Source of the DNA: Lichenicola sp964249735
Lineage (GTDB): Bacteria > Pseudomonadota > Alphaproteobacteria > Acetobacterales > Acetobacteraceae
DNA length: 64,000 nucleotides
Direction of reading: 5' to 3'
Assembly: GCA_964249735.1 (NCBI GenBank)
Contig: CAXUDP010000008.1
Location: forward strand, 3,526 to 67,525
Part shown: positions 30,902 through 39,054 of the stretch, in pieces
Numbering within the stretch: position 1 is the stretch's first letter
How the letters are laid out: each line of letters starts with the position of its first letter
The notes under the pieces: generated by a model
Database searches by the model: none
Told to the model about the DNA's origin: nothing
What the model saw: only the letters and a program-made list of their open reading frames with translations
Made by a program: the position numbers and the translations under genes

Positions 30902-31024
30902 ATGTCGACCCCCACCAAGACCCCGACCCTGCGCACCCGCGATGTCGGCTCGATCGTGTCCAGCTGCGCCGCCCTGGCGGTGTCGGTGTTCTTCGCCGGC
31001 GGCATGTGGCTGGTGATGCGCTGA
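30902..31024 (+). CDS. very small membrane protein
   Basis: A 40-residue frame: a polar Thr/Arg-rich start (MSTPTKTPTLRTRDVGS) and one transmembrane helix (VSSCAALAVSVFFAGGMWLVMR). No strong ribosome site is visible. It is divergent from the secreted-protein gene with a 250-nt spacer. Plausible but unproven. Confidence 0.45.
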   Translation: MSTPTKTPTLRTRDVGSIVSSCAALAVSVFFAGGMWLVMR

Positions 31025-31115
31025 CTGTCGGGCAACCGGTCCGGCCAGGCTCTGCGGATGCGCCACGTGCGCATCCGCGCTATCCTTCCGGCCCACGGTT
31101 CATGGGGAGACGCAG

Positions 31116-31397
31116 ATGAAGGCGGTGTGGAACGATCAGGTCGTGGCCGAGAGCGACGACATCGTCACGGTGGAAGGCAACGAGTATTTTCCTGCCGCCT
31201 CGGTGCAGCCGGGAGTGCTGGCGCCGAGCAGCCACACCAGCCAATGCCCGTGGAAGGGCACCGCGCATTATCATTCGCTGTCCGTCGGTGGCGCGGTGAA
31301 CGAGAACGCGGTCTGGTTCTATCCCGATCCCAAGCCGGCAGCGGCGGAGATCAGGGACCGGGTTGCATTCTGGAAGGGCGTCAAGGTTTCCGCCTGA
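31116..31397 (+). CDS. DUF427 domain-containing protein
   Basis: A 93-residue DUF427 protein. The family pattern is complete: MKAVWNDQVVAESDDIVTVEGNEYFPAASV, SSHTSQCPWKGTAHYHSL, NENAVWFYPDPKPAAAEIRDRVAFWKG. These are small compact proteins of unknown function found across actinobacteria and proteobacteria. GGGGAG lies 6 nt before the ATG. Confidence 0.9.
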   Translation: MKAVWNDQVVAESDDIVTVEGNEYFPAASVQPGVLAPSSHTSQCPWKGTAHYHSLSVGGAVNENAVWFYPDPKPAAAEIRDRVAFWKGVKVSA

Positions 31398-31425
31398 TCG
31401 GGCAGCCGCCGCGACCGGCCGCCCG

Positions 31426-32648
31426 CTAGCCGCCGGGCGGATCGAACGCGGACACGTTCTCCCGACGGCGCCAGCCTTGTCCCTTCACGCCCAGCCGGTC
31501 GAGCAGGTCGCCGACCTGCCAGAACGTGGTGGCCCGTCGGGCGCCGAGCGCCTGCAGGCGCCACGGATCGACGGGAAGCGGGAAGAACGGGTTGCGCCGG
31601 CCATAGGCCCACACCTCGACCCGCAGGCCGGGACCAGCACTCGGNNNNNNNNNNNNNNNNNNNNNNNNNNNNNNNNNNNNNNNNNNNNNNNNNNNNNNNN
31701 NNNNNNNNNNNNNNNNNNNNNNNNNNNNNNNNNNNNNNNNNNNNGGTTGCGCCGGCCATAGGCCCACACCTCGACCCGCAGGCCGGGACCAGCACTCGGG
31801 CCGCGTGCATGAAAGCCGGACGTGTCGGCGACGATCAGGGTGTTGGCCGGGGTGGCGAAGGCGCGCGGCGCCGCGTAGCCGAGCGCTGCGACTTCCTCCC
31901 GGGCGATGCGGAACGAGCCGCGCCCGCTCAACCGGTTCGGCGCCTCGCGCGCGGCGACGCTCATCCGCCATTCCCAGTCCCGCCGTGCCAGAGTGATCCG
32001 GTGCGAGCCCGGCACATAGACGAACGGGCCACCATCCGGAGCAACGTCGGTCAGGGTGAGCCAGGCCTTGACCGTCGGCTGGAAGGTGTCGGCGTGCAGG
32101 GCGGTCTGCGGGTCCGGCTCGCCCGCCACCGCGCCGGACAGGATCGACTGCAGGTAGCAGACCGGCTCAGAGTCGTGGCTGCCGACGTAGCGAAGCAGGC
32201 CGCGCCATGTGGGGTGCGACAGCAGCAGGCGCAGCGCCGGCATCCGGTCCAGGGCGGCGGGATCGAGGGCGAGGCGGCGGGTGATCGTGTCGCCCTGGAC
32301 GGTCTCGCGCGCCGGTCCCCGGAAGACCTGCGCCTGTCGCAGCAGCTCGGCGAACTCGGCCTGCGGCAGGAAGTCCCGGACAGTGACGAAGCCGTTGCGC
32401 GCGAAGGCGGCCACGTGCTCGGGCGCGACCAGCCGCGACAGCCGGCGGCGGCGCAACGCGGCTAGGCGGTGGGCCAGGCCCTGGCGGCCGACATGCAGGC
32501 CCAGCCGGTTCAGCCGGGGGCTGCCGATCACTGGGTTGTCCCGGAACGACTTTGCACCGGTCAGCAGCTGCGCGGTCCAGAACGGCAGCAGCGCGGCCCG
32601 CTTCGCCTGCCGGACCACACCGCCGGCCGCAGACAGGACGCGCGTCAC
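31426..32648 (-). CDS. phytanoyl-CoA dioxygenase (PhyH) family protein, copy A
   Basis: A 2-oxoglutarate/Fe(II) oxygenase-like protein. LHADTFQPTVKAWLTLTDV holds the HxD pair and the C-terminal LIVADTSGFHARGPS holds the distal His; GGPFVYVPGSHRIT is typical of PhyH. A false 100-N gap with a duplicated 55-mer interrupts it. After collapse the protein is 355 residues, ending in frame with VWAYGRRNPFFPLPVDPW. No in-frame ATG exists; GTG 32648 gives a start that aligns with the paralogue. It is divergent from that paralogue (32934 onward). Substrate unknown. Confidence 0.82.
31645..31744. other. artificial assembly gap (100 N) in PhyH copy A
   Basis: The 55 bases before the gap (31590-31644) and the 55 bases after it (31745-31799) are identical. 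Deleting the Ns and one copy (155 nt) rejoins the PhyH reading frame exactly. This is the signature of two contigs overlapping by a k-mer of 55 that the assembler did not merge. Confidence 0.95.
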
Positions 32649-32933
32649 GTGCGACGCCCGCCGCCGGAACACGCCGGGGATGTCGGATCTGGACGTTCGG
32701 TCATTTACATAAAGCCTTCGCTGCTCGTCGCGTGCGTGTGTCGCCGCCCGGGTCCGGGGGCGGCGCGGGGCGTCGGCCGGGCCGGCACACAGTGGGAGGA
32801 TGGCACGAGGGCCAGCCATGCGGCAAAACGGGAGCCGGCGCGCACCGCCTTATGACTGGCCCGGCGGTTTTTCCGCTTCCGGCGAACCGCCGCTGCTGGC
32901 AGCGTGCGCCCGACACAGGACAGCAGACCCTCC

Positions 32934-34052
32934 ATGGACCAAGCCGTCATCCTCGATCGAACCGGAGCACGCGACGTACCGCCCGCGACCGGCCGACGGC
33001 CGGCGGCCGGCTGGCGGCGCCTGCTGCTGCCGTTCCAGGCGATGGCGGTGCTGACCGCGTCGAAGGCGTTCAACACCAACCCGGTGATCGGCAGCGAAGC
33101 GCTGAACCGGCGCGGGCTGCACATAGCCCGCCGGCGGCTGGCGGCGCGGATCGGCGAATCGCGCCGCAACCGCCTGACGAAGCTGCTGCCGGAAACCGAC
33201 CGGGTCGCCTTCGAACGTGACGGCTTCATCGCGAAGCCGGACTTCCTCGACCCGGCCACTTTCGCGGCGTTCCGCAACGAGATTCTGTCGCTCGACGTGC
33301 CGGCCCGGGAAGCGGTGATCGGCGACACCCTGACCCGGCTGATCGCGCTGGACGGCCCGACGCTGAAGCGGCTCCCTGTGGTGCGCCAGGTGCTCGAAGG
33401 GCCGGCGTATCGCGGCCTGATCAACTACGTCGGCTCGTTCCGGCGCCGCCCGTCGCTCTACGTGCAGACCGTGTTCAGCCAGTTCGCGCCGGAGGCCGAG
33501 CCGGACATCCAGTCCTTCTTCCACACCGACACGTTCCACCCGACCGTGAAGGCGTGGTTCTTCCTGCAGGACGTGGAGCAGGACGCGGCGCCGTTCGCCT
33601 ACGTGCCGGGCTCGCACCGCGCCAACCGGCGCAAGCTCGCCTGGGAGCGGCGGGTATCGATGACCGCGCGCGACGCCGGCGACCGCCTGACCGCGGAAGG
33701 CTCGTTCCGGATCACCGAGGCGGAGATCCGCAGGCTCGGCTACGGGGCGCCGCGTCGGATGCCGGTCGCCGCCAACACGCTGGTGGTTGCGGACACTAGC
33801 GGCATCCACCGCCGCAGCACCACCGACCGGCCGTCGGTGCGCGTGTCGATCTGGGCCTACAGCCGCTCCAACCCGTTCCTGCCGTGGGTCGGCGGCGACC
33901 CGGTGGCGCTGCCGCTGGTCAAAGACCACGCGCAGCGGCTGTATTGGTGGATCAGCGACCGCCTCAAGGACACCCGCCGCAAGCCGCGCCTGTGGCGATG
34001 GGTGGGCAACAGGACGCCGTTGTCGCCACCGGTGTGCACTACCCACGACTAA
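32934..34052 (+). CDS. phytanoyl-CoA dioxygenase (PhyH) family protein, copy B
   Basis: A 372-residue paralogue of the divergent gene at 31426-32648. Shared blocks are TNPVIGSEALNRRGLHIARRRLAARI, FFHTDTFHPTVKAWFFLQDVEQDAAPFAYVPGSHRANRRKLAWERR and LVVADTSGIHRRSTTDRPSVRVSIWAYSRSNPFLPW, including the HxD...H iron-binding set. It extends about 40 residues beyond copy A at the C-terminus. The start is ATG 32934. The two likely share a 285-nt regulatory region. Related proteins modify lipids or secondary metabolites, but no substrate can be inferred. Confidence 0.84.
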   Translation: MDQAVILDRTGARDVPPATGRRPAAGWRRLLLPFQAMAVLTASKAFNTNPVIGSEALNRRGLHIARRRLAARIGESRRNRLTKLLPETDRVAFERDGFIAKPDFLDPATFAAFRNEILSLDVPAREAVIGDTLTRLIALDGPTLKRLPVVRQVLEGPAYRGLINYVGSFRRRPSLYVQTVFSQFAPEAEPDIQSFFHTDTFHPTVKAWFFLQDVEQDAAPFAYVPGSHRANRRKLAWERRVSMTARDAGDRLTAEGSFRITEAEIRRLGYGAPRRMPVAANTLVVADTSGIHRRSTTDRPSVRVSIWAYSRSNPFLPWVGGDPVALPLVKDHAQRLYWWISDRLKDTRRKPRLWRWVGNRTPLSPPVCTTHD

Positions 34053-34085
34053 CAGTAATGAGCATCCGGCAACAGATGTGAGCAT

Positions 34086-34676
34086 TCATTTGATGATGTG
34101 GTTTTGGTAACTTTGCTGGAATTTCTGTAAAACTGCAACTTCCATAAAGTAAAAATCAGTGCTGTCATAGTTACGGTTGAGAGCGAACGTTTTGGAGAAT
34201 TCGCTGCTATCAGAAACTACTGTCACGGTGCATATGAACTGGGAGGAGGTTTGGTGTGATATTCCAATGTGCTCTGGTAATCTAGGCGTGAAGGCCAGCT
34301 TCTTGTTACGACCAAAACCTGCTAGATCTATATACTCGGGCTTTTGCTTACGTACATCTACCTGCTCACGTCCACCTGACCACATCAACGATACGGCTTC
34401 CGCGAGAACAAGATTTGGATCAGCTATGGCCGGCATTTTCACGTAAGATAGGAATGCGCGGCAGCCAACCGCATTGAAGTTCTTTCGGTTTGAGACTTTC
34501 AGCCTCAGCATGATGAAACCGTTATCAAGTCTTTCATTACACTCGCGTGTGAGGCTGAACGAGATAGTTAGTTTGGGCTTTCCAATTAGTCTGCGGAGCC
34601 TCTCGCTTACGATCGCGCTGAACAAGGTCTGGATCGTCGGAAGTGTGATTCTCAAAACTGCGCTGGTAACGCTCAC
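34086..34676 (-). CDS. AT-rich orphan gene, hypothetical
   Basis: A 196-residue protein in DNA of about 45 % G+C, strikingly different from the surroundings. The first 25 residues may form a membrane-associated helix (LRITLPTIQTLFSAIV). The remainder looks like a beta-sandwich (KLTISFSLTRECNERLDNGFIMLRLKVSNRKNFNAVGCRAFLSYVK; LMWSGGREQVDVRK; SQFICTVTVVSD). The start is GTG 34676 with a weak ribosome site. It sits alone next to tRNA-Glu with no integrase. Probably horizontally acquired; function unknown. Confidence 0.6.
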   Translation of the reverse strand: MSVTSAVLRITLPTIQTLFSAIVSERLRRLIGKPKLTISFSLTRECNERLDNGFIMLRLKVSNRKNFNAVGCRAFLSYVKMPAIADPNLVLAEAVSLMWSGGREQVDVRKQKPEYIDLAGFGRNKKLAFTPRLPEHIGISHQTSSQFICTVTVVSDSSEFSKTFALNRNYDSTDFYFMEVAVLQKFQQSYQNHIIK

Positions 34677-34816
34677 GAATTTACGGCCATCATGTTGTGT
34701 CGGTAGTACTGGTAGGATCTAACTGTCCTTGGCCCGTAGATAGCGATGTCTGCCTGCAGCTAGCAGCACTGCGGCTTCACATCACATCCTATCATCGTCG
34801 AACTACTACCGAGAAA

Positions 34817-34892
34817 TGGCGTCCCGTAGGGGATTCGAACCCCTGTTACCGCCGTGAGAGGGCGGTGTCCTAGGCCTCTAGACGAACAGGAC
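34817..34892 (-). tRNA. tRNA-Glu (CUC)
   Basis: A minus-strand cloverleaf: acceptor GTCCTGT pairs with ACGGGAC (one G-U pair), the D-arm is CGTCTAGAGGCCTAGGACA, the anticodon loop CTCTCAC carries CTC on the stem CCGCC/GGCGG, the T-arm is AGGGGTTCGAATCCCCT, and discriminator G plus CCA are encoded. The AT-rich orphan gene lies immediately 3' of it. Confidence 0.96.
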
Positions 34893-35048
34893 GTGGCCAG
34901 TGGCGGAGCATTTAAGGCACTGCTGAAGAGGGCGCAAGTCCCTCGCCGGACCGCCTTCCACCGTCGCTCTGCACCAGCGGTCTCGACACACCTATCGCCC
35001 GCTCTATGGTCGCTTTTTGATCGCGCCACTCATCCAGCCGGAGCACCC

Positions 35049-35807
35049 ATGGTCTTCCCCAGCGCCGAGACGGCACGCTTCGCGAGCGTCTCCGGCGCTT
35101 TCCTCCTGGCATTCCCGGCCCTGTTCTCCATCGTCAATCCGCTGGGCGCCTCGCTGATCTTCGCCGAAGTCACCGATGGTCGCAGCCCGGCAGAGCGGGC
35201 GATGCTCGCACGCAAGGTCGCCCTCTACGGCCTGCTGATCCTGCTTGTCTCGCTATGGATCGGCAGCACCCTTCTCGCCTTCTTCGGCATCACCATCGGG
35301 GCGCTCCGGATCGCCGGCGGTCTGGTGGTGGCGGTGCGGGCCTGGAGCCTGCTGCAGGCGCCGGAAGCCAACGAGGCCAAGAAGGAGGACCAGGCGCGGC
35401 AGGACGGCCGCACCGCGTCGGCCGACGTGTCCTCCACCGCATTCTTCCCGTTGACCATGCCGTTCACGGTGGGGCCGGGCAGCATCTCGGTGGCGATCGC
35501 GCTGGGGGCGGAACGGCCGGACGCGCCCGGGCTGCTGAACCAGCTCGGCTTCACCGTCGGCGCCTGCCTGGCGGCGGCGGCGGTGTGCGCGATCGTGTGG
35601 ATCGCCTATTCGGGCGCACCGCGGCTGGTGCGGCTGCTGGGCCGGTCGGGGGCGCGCATCGTCACCCGGCTGGTGGCGCTGATCCTGCTGTGCATCGGCG
35701 TGCAGATCGTGGTGTCGGGCGTGCAGGAGGTGCTGGCGGGGGCGGTGGCGCAGGTCTTCGCCGGCCGCGTGGCGCTGCCCGACCTGGACGGTGCCGGCGC
35801 GCGGTGA
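35049..35807 (+). CDS. MarC family integral membrane protein
   Basis: A 252-residue MarC/UPF0056 protein with six predicted helices. The signature SIVNPLGASLIFAEVTDGRS is at the N-terminus, then IGALRIAGGLVVAVRAWSLL, a hydrophilic loop (EANEAKKEDQARQDGRTA), PLTMPFTVGPGSISVAIALG, and closing helices. The family was once linked to antibiotic resistance, but its function is unresolved. ATG 35049 chosen from family N-terminus. Confidence 0.88.
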   Translation: MVFPSAETARFASVSGAFLLAFPALFSIVNPLGASLIFAEVTDGRSPAERAMLARKVALYGLLILLVSLWIGSTLLAFFGITIGALRIAGGLVVAVRAWSLLQAPEANEAKKEDQARQDGRTASADVSSTAFFPLTMPFTVGPGSISVAIALGAERPDAPGLLNQLGFTVGACLAAAAVCAIVWIAYSGAPRLVRLLGRSGARIVTRLVALILLCIGVQIVVSGVQEVLAGAVAQVFAGRVALPDLDGAGAR

Positions 35808-35814
35808 ACGACGT

Positions 35815-36372
35815 TCACGCTTCCAGGTTCGCGTCCCAGTACAGGAAGTCGAGCCAGGTCTTGTGCAGGTTGTCGCGCGGGGCGTGGCGCTTCGCCGCCT
35901 CGTCCACCTGCCGGGGGCTGGGCTCGCTCGGGCGGCGCAGCAGGTGCATGCCGCTCTGCTTGAGCGACTGGCTCCCTTTCCGCAGGTTGTCGCGCTGGCA
36001 GCAGGTGACGACGTTGCTCCACGACGTGGTGCCGCCGCGACAGCGCGGCACCACGTGGTCGAAGGTGAGCTCCTTGGCCGACAGCTCCTGGCTGCAGTAC
36101 TGGCAGCGGAAGCCGTCGCGCAGGAACACGTGGTAGCGGGTGAACGCCACCCGCTTGCGCCGGTGGTACTGCTTCAGTGCCACCACCGACGGGATCGGGA
36201 AGGAGCGGGTGGCCGAGCGCACCTCGACCTCGTAGTTGATCACCGGTGTGACCCGCTCCTGCAGCACCGCAACCAGCGCGTCCTGCCACGACCACACCGA
36301 CAACGGGCCCCAGCTCATCGGCTGCATGTCGGCGTTCAGCACCAGGGTCTGCAGGGTCGGGATGTGGCTCAC
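35815..36372 (-). CDS. HNH endonuclease
   Basis: A 185-residue HNH nuclease of the stand-alone alphaproteobacterial type. The N-terminus PTLQTLVLNADMQPMSWGPLSVWSWQDALVAVLQERV is characteristic. The zinc-binding and catalytic core is RDGFRCQYCSQELSAKELTFDHVVPRCRGGTTSWSNVVTCCQRDN, with CxxC, DHV and the final Cys/Asn. GTG 36372 gives the usual start. These proteins are widespread outside restriction or phage loci and are of uncertain function; convergent with marC. Confidence 0.88.
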   Translation of the reverse strand: MSHIPTLQTLVLNADMQPMSWGPLSVWSWQDALVAVLQERVTPVINYEVEVRSATRSFPIPSVVALKQYHRRKRVAFTRYHVFLRDGFRCQYCSQELSAKELTFDHVVPRCRGGTTSWSNVVTCCQRDNLRKGSQSLKQSGMHLLRRPSEPSPRQVDEAAKRHAPRDNLHKTWLDFLYWDANLEA

Positions 36373-36594
36373 GCGGCGGAAAACCCTGCCGGATCCGGGA
36401 GCGACAACAGGCAGAACTGGCCGCCAGCGGGCAAGAGCACATCCTCGACCAGGACGATGCAGGGTGCCTGAGCATTCGATCAAACGAACGCCAGTCGGAC
36501 TGCGTCGTCGAGAACCTGTTCTTTCTATTGCAGAGGGTTCGATGCTCCGCAAGCCGGATGCGGATTCGCGGCGTCCGTGTCACGGTCCCGTCGC

Positions 36595-37455
36595 ATGAGC
36601 GAATCGGGGATCTCGGTTGTCGGCGCCGTCTGCACCCGGTTCGCGCCGAGCCCGACCGGGCTCCTGCATCTGGGCCACGCCCGCTCGGCGCTGGCCGGCT
36701 GGACCCGGGCGCGACAGGCCGGCGGCCGGTTCCTGCTGCGGCTGGAGGACATCGACCCTGGCCGCTGCCGGCCGGAATGGGCGGATGCGGTGATGCGCGA
36801 CCTCCGCTGGCTCGGCCTGGACTGGGACGGGCCGATCCGGGTGCAGTCGTCGCACCTCCCGGAATACCGCCGGACGCTCGACCAGCTCGGCGCCCGGGCG
36901 CTGCTCTACCCCTGCTTCTGCACCCGCGCCGACATCCTGGCCGCCGGCTCGGCGCCGCATCGGGCACCCGACGGCGTGGCCTTGTATCCCGGCACCTGCC
37001 GCGGGCTCGATCCGGGTCTCCGGGCCGGGCGCCTCGCCGCCGGGGAGCCGCACGCGCTGCGCCTCGACATGGCGGCGGCCTGCCGGGCGGCCGGTCCGCT
37101 GGAGCGCCACGAGGAAGGGCAGGGGCGGATCCGCTGCCATCCCGAGCGGTTCGGCGACGTGGTGCTGGCGCGCAAGGAGGTGCCGGCCAGCTACCACCTG
37201 TGCGTCTCCCATGACGACGCGCTCGCCGGTGTCACGCTGGTGACGCGTGGGGTCGACCTGCTGCCCTCCACCGACCTGCACCGGCTGCTGCAGGCGCTGA
37301 TGGGCTGGCCGGAGCCGGCCTACGCGCATCATCCGCTGTTGTGCGGCCCGGACGGAAGCCGGCTCGCCAAGCGCGACGGCGCCGCCAGCCTGGCCGGGTT
37401 GCGGGCGCAGGGGCTCGATCTGGCCACCGTCCGGGCGATGGCCGGGTACGGCTGA
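36595..37455 (+). CDS. gluQ: glutamyl-Q tRNA(Asp) synthetase
   Basis: A 286-residue truncated glutamyl-tRNA synthetase paralogue that attaches glutamate to queuosine in tRNA-Asp. The Rossmann core has TRFAPSPTGLLHLGHARSAL, RFLLRLEDIDPGRCRPEWADAV, cysteines for zinc (LLYPCFCTRAD and CRG), FGDVVLARKEVPASYHLCVSHDDALAGVTLVTRGVDLL, and a KRDG motif replacing KMSKS. No anticodon-binding domain, as expected. ATG 36595. Confidence 0.92.
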   Translation: MSESGISVVGAVCTRFAPSPTGLLHLGHARSALAGWTRARQAGGRFLLRLEDIDPGRCRPEWADAVMRDLRWLGLDWDGPIRVQSSHLPEYRRTLDQLGARALLYPCFCTRADILAAGSAPHRAPDGVALYPGTCRGLDPGLRAGRLAAGEPHALRLDMAAACRAAGPLERHEEGQGRIRCHPERFGDVVLARKEVPASYHLCVSHDDALAGVTLVTRGVDLLPSTDLHRLLQALMGWPEPAYAHHPLLCGPDGSRLAKRDGAASLAGLRAQGLDLATVRAMAGYG

Positions 37456-37488
37456 ACCGGCCTATCCTCCGGCGGCCGGAGGTTCCGC

Positions 37489-38958
37489 ATGCACGATCTG
37501 CCGTTCAACCCGCTGCTCTATCAGGTCAACACCCGGGTGCTGCTGCGCGGCCTGTCGGGCGGGCTCGGCCGGCCAGCCGGCCTCGACGACGTGCCGGACG
37601 CGATGCTGGCGGCGGTGCGGGCGCTCGGCGTCAACTGGATCTGGTTCCTGGGGGTATGGCGCACCGGCGCCGCCGGCCGCTCGATCTCGCGGTCCAACCC
37701 GGCCTGGCAGGCGGGCTTCCGCGAGGCGCTGCCGGACCTGTCGCAGGACGACATCACGGGCTCGCCGTTCGCGGTCGCCGGCTACGAGACGGAGCCCGCC
37801 TTCGGCGGCGACGCGGCGCTGGCCCGGCTGCGCGGACGGGCGAACGAAGCCGGCCTGCGTCTGATGCTCGACTTCGTGCCGAACCACATGGCGACGGACC
37901 ATCCCTGGGTCGCGTCGCGGCCGGAGCTGTTCGTGCGCGGCTCGGACGCGGCGCTGGCGGCGGGGCCGGGGAACTGGATCCGGCTTGGGGAGGACGTGTT
38001 CGCGCATGGACGCGACCCGTACTTCCCTGGCTGGGTCGATACGGTGCAGCTCGACTACGCCAGCCCGGATACCCAGGCGGCGATGGCCGACACGCTCCGG
38101 GAGATCGCCGGGCGCTGCGACGGGGTGCGCTGCGACATGGCGATGCTGCTGCTCCCCGAGGTGTTCGCGTGCACCTGGTCGGCTGAGCTCGGTGGGCGTG
38201 CGGTGCCGCCGTTCTGGCCGGATGCGATCGCCGCGGTGCGTGCCGCGCACCCAGGCTTCCGGACGATGGCGGAGGTGTACTGGGGGCTGGAACAGCGGCT
38301 GATCGACGAGGGCTTCGACTGGGCCTACGACAAGGCGCTCTACGACGCGTTGCGTCACGGCCACGCCGACCGGGTGCGCGCGCTGCTGGCGGCACCCGTG
38401 ACGGCGCAGGCGCACCTGGCGCGGTTCCTGGAGAACCACGACGAGCCACGGGCGGCCGCCACGTTCGACTGGCCGCGCCACCGCGCCGCGGCGGTGCTGG
38501 CCTTCGCGTCGCCGGGCCTGCGCTTCCTGCACATGGGCCAGCTCGAGGGCCTGCGCGTGCACATCCCGATCCATCTCGACCGCGGTCCGGACCAGCCGGT
38601 CGACGACGAGGTGCGGGCGTTCTACCGCGCGCTGCTGGCGGCCTTGGACCAGCCGGCGCTGCGGGACGGCCGCTATCAGGCGCTGCTTCCGTCGGCCGCC
38701 TGGGACGGCAACCCGAGCCACGCCCGCTTCGTCGCCGCGCTATGGCACGACGCCGACAGGCCGCGCGTCCTCGTTACGGCCAACTTTGGGCCCGACCGCG
38801 GCCAGTGCCGGCTGCCGGTCGACCTGGGCGACGGCGTCGTCCGCCTGTCCGACCAGGTCGGCGACGAGCGCTACGAGCGCGACGGCCGGGAGATCAGGCA
38901 GCACGGGCTGTTCCTCGACCTGCCCGGCTGGGGGTGCAACCTGTTCGCGCTCGACTGA
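37489..38958 (+). CDS. GH13 family alpha-amylase-like glycosidase
   Basis: A 489-residue GH13 protein. Conserved regions are LMLDFVPNHMA (about 125-135), the nucleophile in GVRCDMAM (D216), the acid/base in MAEVYWG (E262) and ENHDEPR (D318). The C-terminal 90 residues form the usual beta domain. No signal peptide is present, so it is intracellular. It resembles GH13 proteins annotated as alpha-amylase or glycosidase in alphaproteobacteria; the exact substrate (maltooligosaccharide, trehalose or sucrose-like) cannot be set. It is 33 nt after gluQ. Confidence 0.86.
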   Translation: MHDLPFNPLLYQVNTRVLLRGLSGGLGRPAGLDDVPDAMLAAVRALGVNWIWFLGVWRTGAAGRSISRSNPAWQAGFREALPDLSQDDITGSPFAVAGYETEPAFGGDAALARLRGRANEAGLRLMLDFVPNHMATDHPWVASRPELFVRGSDAALAAGPGNWIRLGEDVFAHGRDPYFPGWVDTVQLDYASPDTQAAMADTLREIAGRCDGVRCDMAMLLLPEVFACTWSAELGGRAVPPFWPDAIAAVRAAHPGFRTMAEVYWGLEQRLIDEGFDWAYDKALYDALRHGHADRVRALLAAPVTAQAHLARFLENHDEPRAAATFDWPRHRAAAVLAFASPGLRFLHMGQLEGLRVHIPIHLDRGPDQPVDDEVRAFYRALLAALDQPALRDGRYQALLPSAAWDGNPSHARFVAALWHDADRPRVLVTANFGPDRGQCRLPVDLGDGVVRLSDQVGDERYERDGREIRQHGLFLDLPGWGCNLFALD

Positions 38959-39054
38959 GGGCATGGCGGGACGCAGCCCCGACGCGGCCGCGGTTCCGCC
39001 CGGCCGCGACTCGCACTAGCCTTCCAGGCATTCCCGACTCCGCTGGCAGGATCC

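Noticed and set aside
31590..31799. A genuine 55-base direct repeat flanking an insertion
   Set aside because: The copies abut a 100-N spacer and collapsing them restores the gene frame. The same length recurs at the other gap, so this is an assembly artefact.
34177..34722. Plus-strand frames opposite the AT-rich orphan gene
   Set aside because: They are short, interrupted and without ribosome sites; the minus-strand frame is longer and has a better amino-acid pattern.
34053..34900. A complete genomic island at tRNA-Glu
   Set aside because: Only one AT-rich gene is present; there is no integrase and no duplicate of the tRNA 3' end on the far side.
35815..36372. The HNH nuclease as part of a defence or restriction system
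   Set aside because: It belongs to the stand-alone alphaproteobacterial HNH type with housekeeping neighbours (marC, gluQ), and no methyltransferase or defence gene is adjacent.
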